Source of the DNA: Ferruginibacter sp.
GTDB lineage: Bacteria; Bacteroidota; Bacteroidia; Chitinophagales; Chitinophagaceae
Direction of reading: 5' to 3'
Length of the DNA stretch: 32,005 nt
Assembly: GCA_013141435.1 (NCBI GenBank)
Contig: JABFQZ010000030.1
Location: 1 to 32,005, forward strand
This document shows, one piece after another, positions 31,880 through 32,005 of the stretch. The stretch's first letter is position 1; every line of letters begins with the position of its first letter. Under the pieces are notes generated by a model, which was given only the letters and a program-made list of their open reading frames with translations, did not search any database and had not been told where the DNA came from. The translations under genes and the position numbers were made by a program.

Positions 31880-32005
31880 GGTAGTGTTCATAAAAGTGTG
31901 TAAATTGATTTTTGTATAAGCGGTTAAATAATCAATTTTTTAATTTTCTTTTGAAGAAAAGAGTTGAAAATAAGATGCAACTCCTTTCCTCGCAAGTTTT
32001 TGTCC
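31880..32005. mobile_element. Possible end of an IS256-family element, cut by window edge
   Basis: The sequence from 31880, GGTAGTGTTCATAAAAGTGTG then TAAATTG, resembles in reverse the terminal inverted repeats of IS256-type elements, which typically carry a TTTACACA word and a short A/C-rich end. The remaining about 100 bases to the window edge do not show a recognisable transposase; a leftward frame ending at 31940 and a rightward ATG at 31975 are too short to judge. Confidence 0.35.

Overview
The window reads as chromosome from a low-GC member of the Bacteroidota, most likely a Chitinophagia/Sphingobacteriia-type bacterium. Supporting signs are a PorP/SprF protein next to giant adhesins that end in the gliding-motility (CHU_C) C-terminal domain of type IX secretion, a TonB receptor with a carboxypeptidase-regulatory-like N-terminus, TAnnTTTG-type promoter boxes, almost no Shine-Dalgarno sequences and very A/T-rich intergenic DNA. 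No rRNA, tRNA or CRISPR array was recognised. All assignments come from reading motifs; no database was searched.

Region 1 (about 1-8650) is a leftward gene cluster for making and exporting a small cysteine-rich peptide. In order of transcription it encodes a VKOR-thioredoxin fusion with a degenerate C39-like N-terminus (8318-6735), a 64-residue double-glycine-leader peptide with six core cysteines (6651-6457), a TlpA-like thioredoxin (6406-5054), a C39-peptidase ABC exporter (3826-1619) and an HlyD adaptor (1480-173). A rightward antitoxin/PIN-toxin pair (3933-4671) and a repeat-rich stretch holding a broken thioredoxin fragment (4897-4968) interrupt it. A divergent XRE regulator (8438-8653) sits at its head. 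The layout suggests that the peptide is cut after Gly-Gly by the exporter and its disulfides are formed by the two thioredoxin-type proteins.

Region 2 (about 8650-13900) holds gene-poor DNA with several hairpins, a decayed SprB-repeat/cytochrome-c lipoprotein gene (9917-9366), a TonB-dependent receptor with a duplicated dyad over its promoter (10019-12409), a small secreted LTxxQ-type protein, and an orphan UmuD-like protein with arginine where the catalytic lysine should be. It ends in a noncoding repeat element that recurs, inverted, at the right end of the window.

Region 3 (about 13900-18400) has two tandem secreted caspase-like proteins, a divergent TPR membrane protein and a small lipoprotein. 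Region 4 (about 18600-31320) is a surface-adhesin locus: PorP/SprF, an Mpo1-like membrane protein, a 2442-residue adhesin, a small secreted protein and a 1143-residue adhesin. PorP/SprF probably helps export or anchor the two adhesins through type IX secretion. The right end (31321-32005) is mobile or repetitive DNA: the second copy of the repeat element, a strong hairpin and what looks like one end of an IS256-family element.
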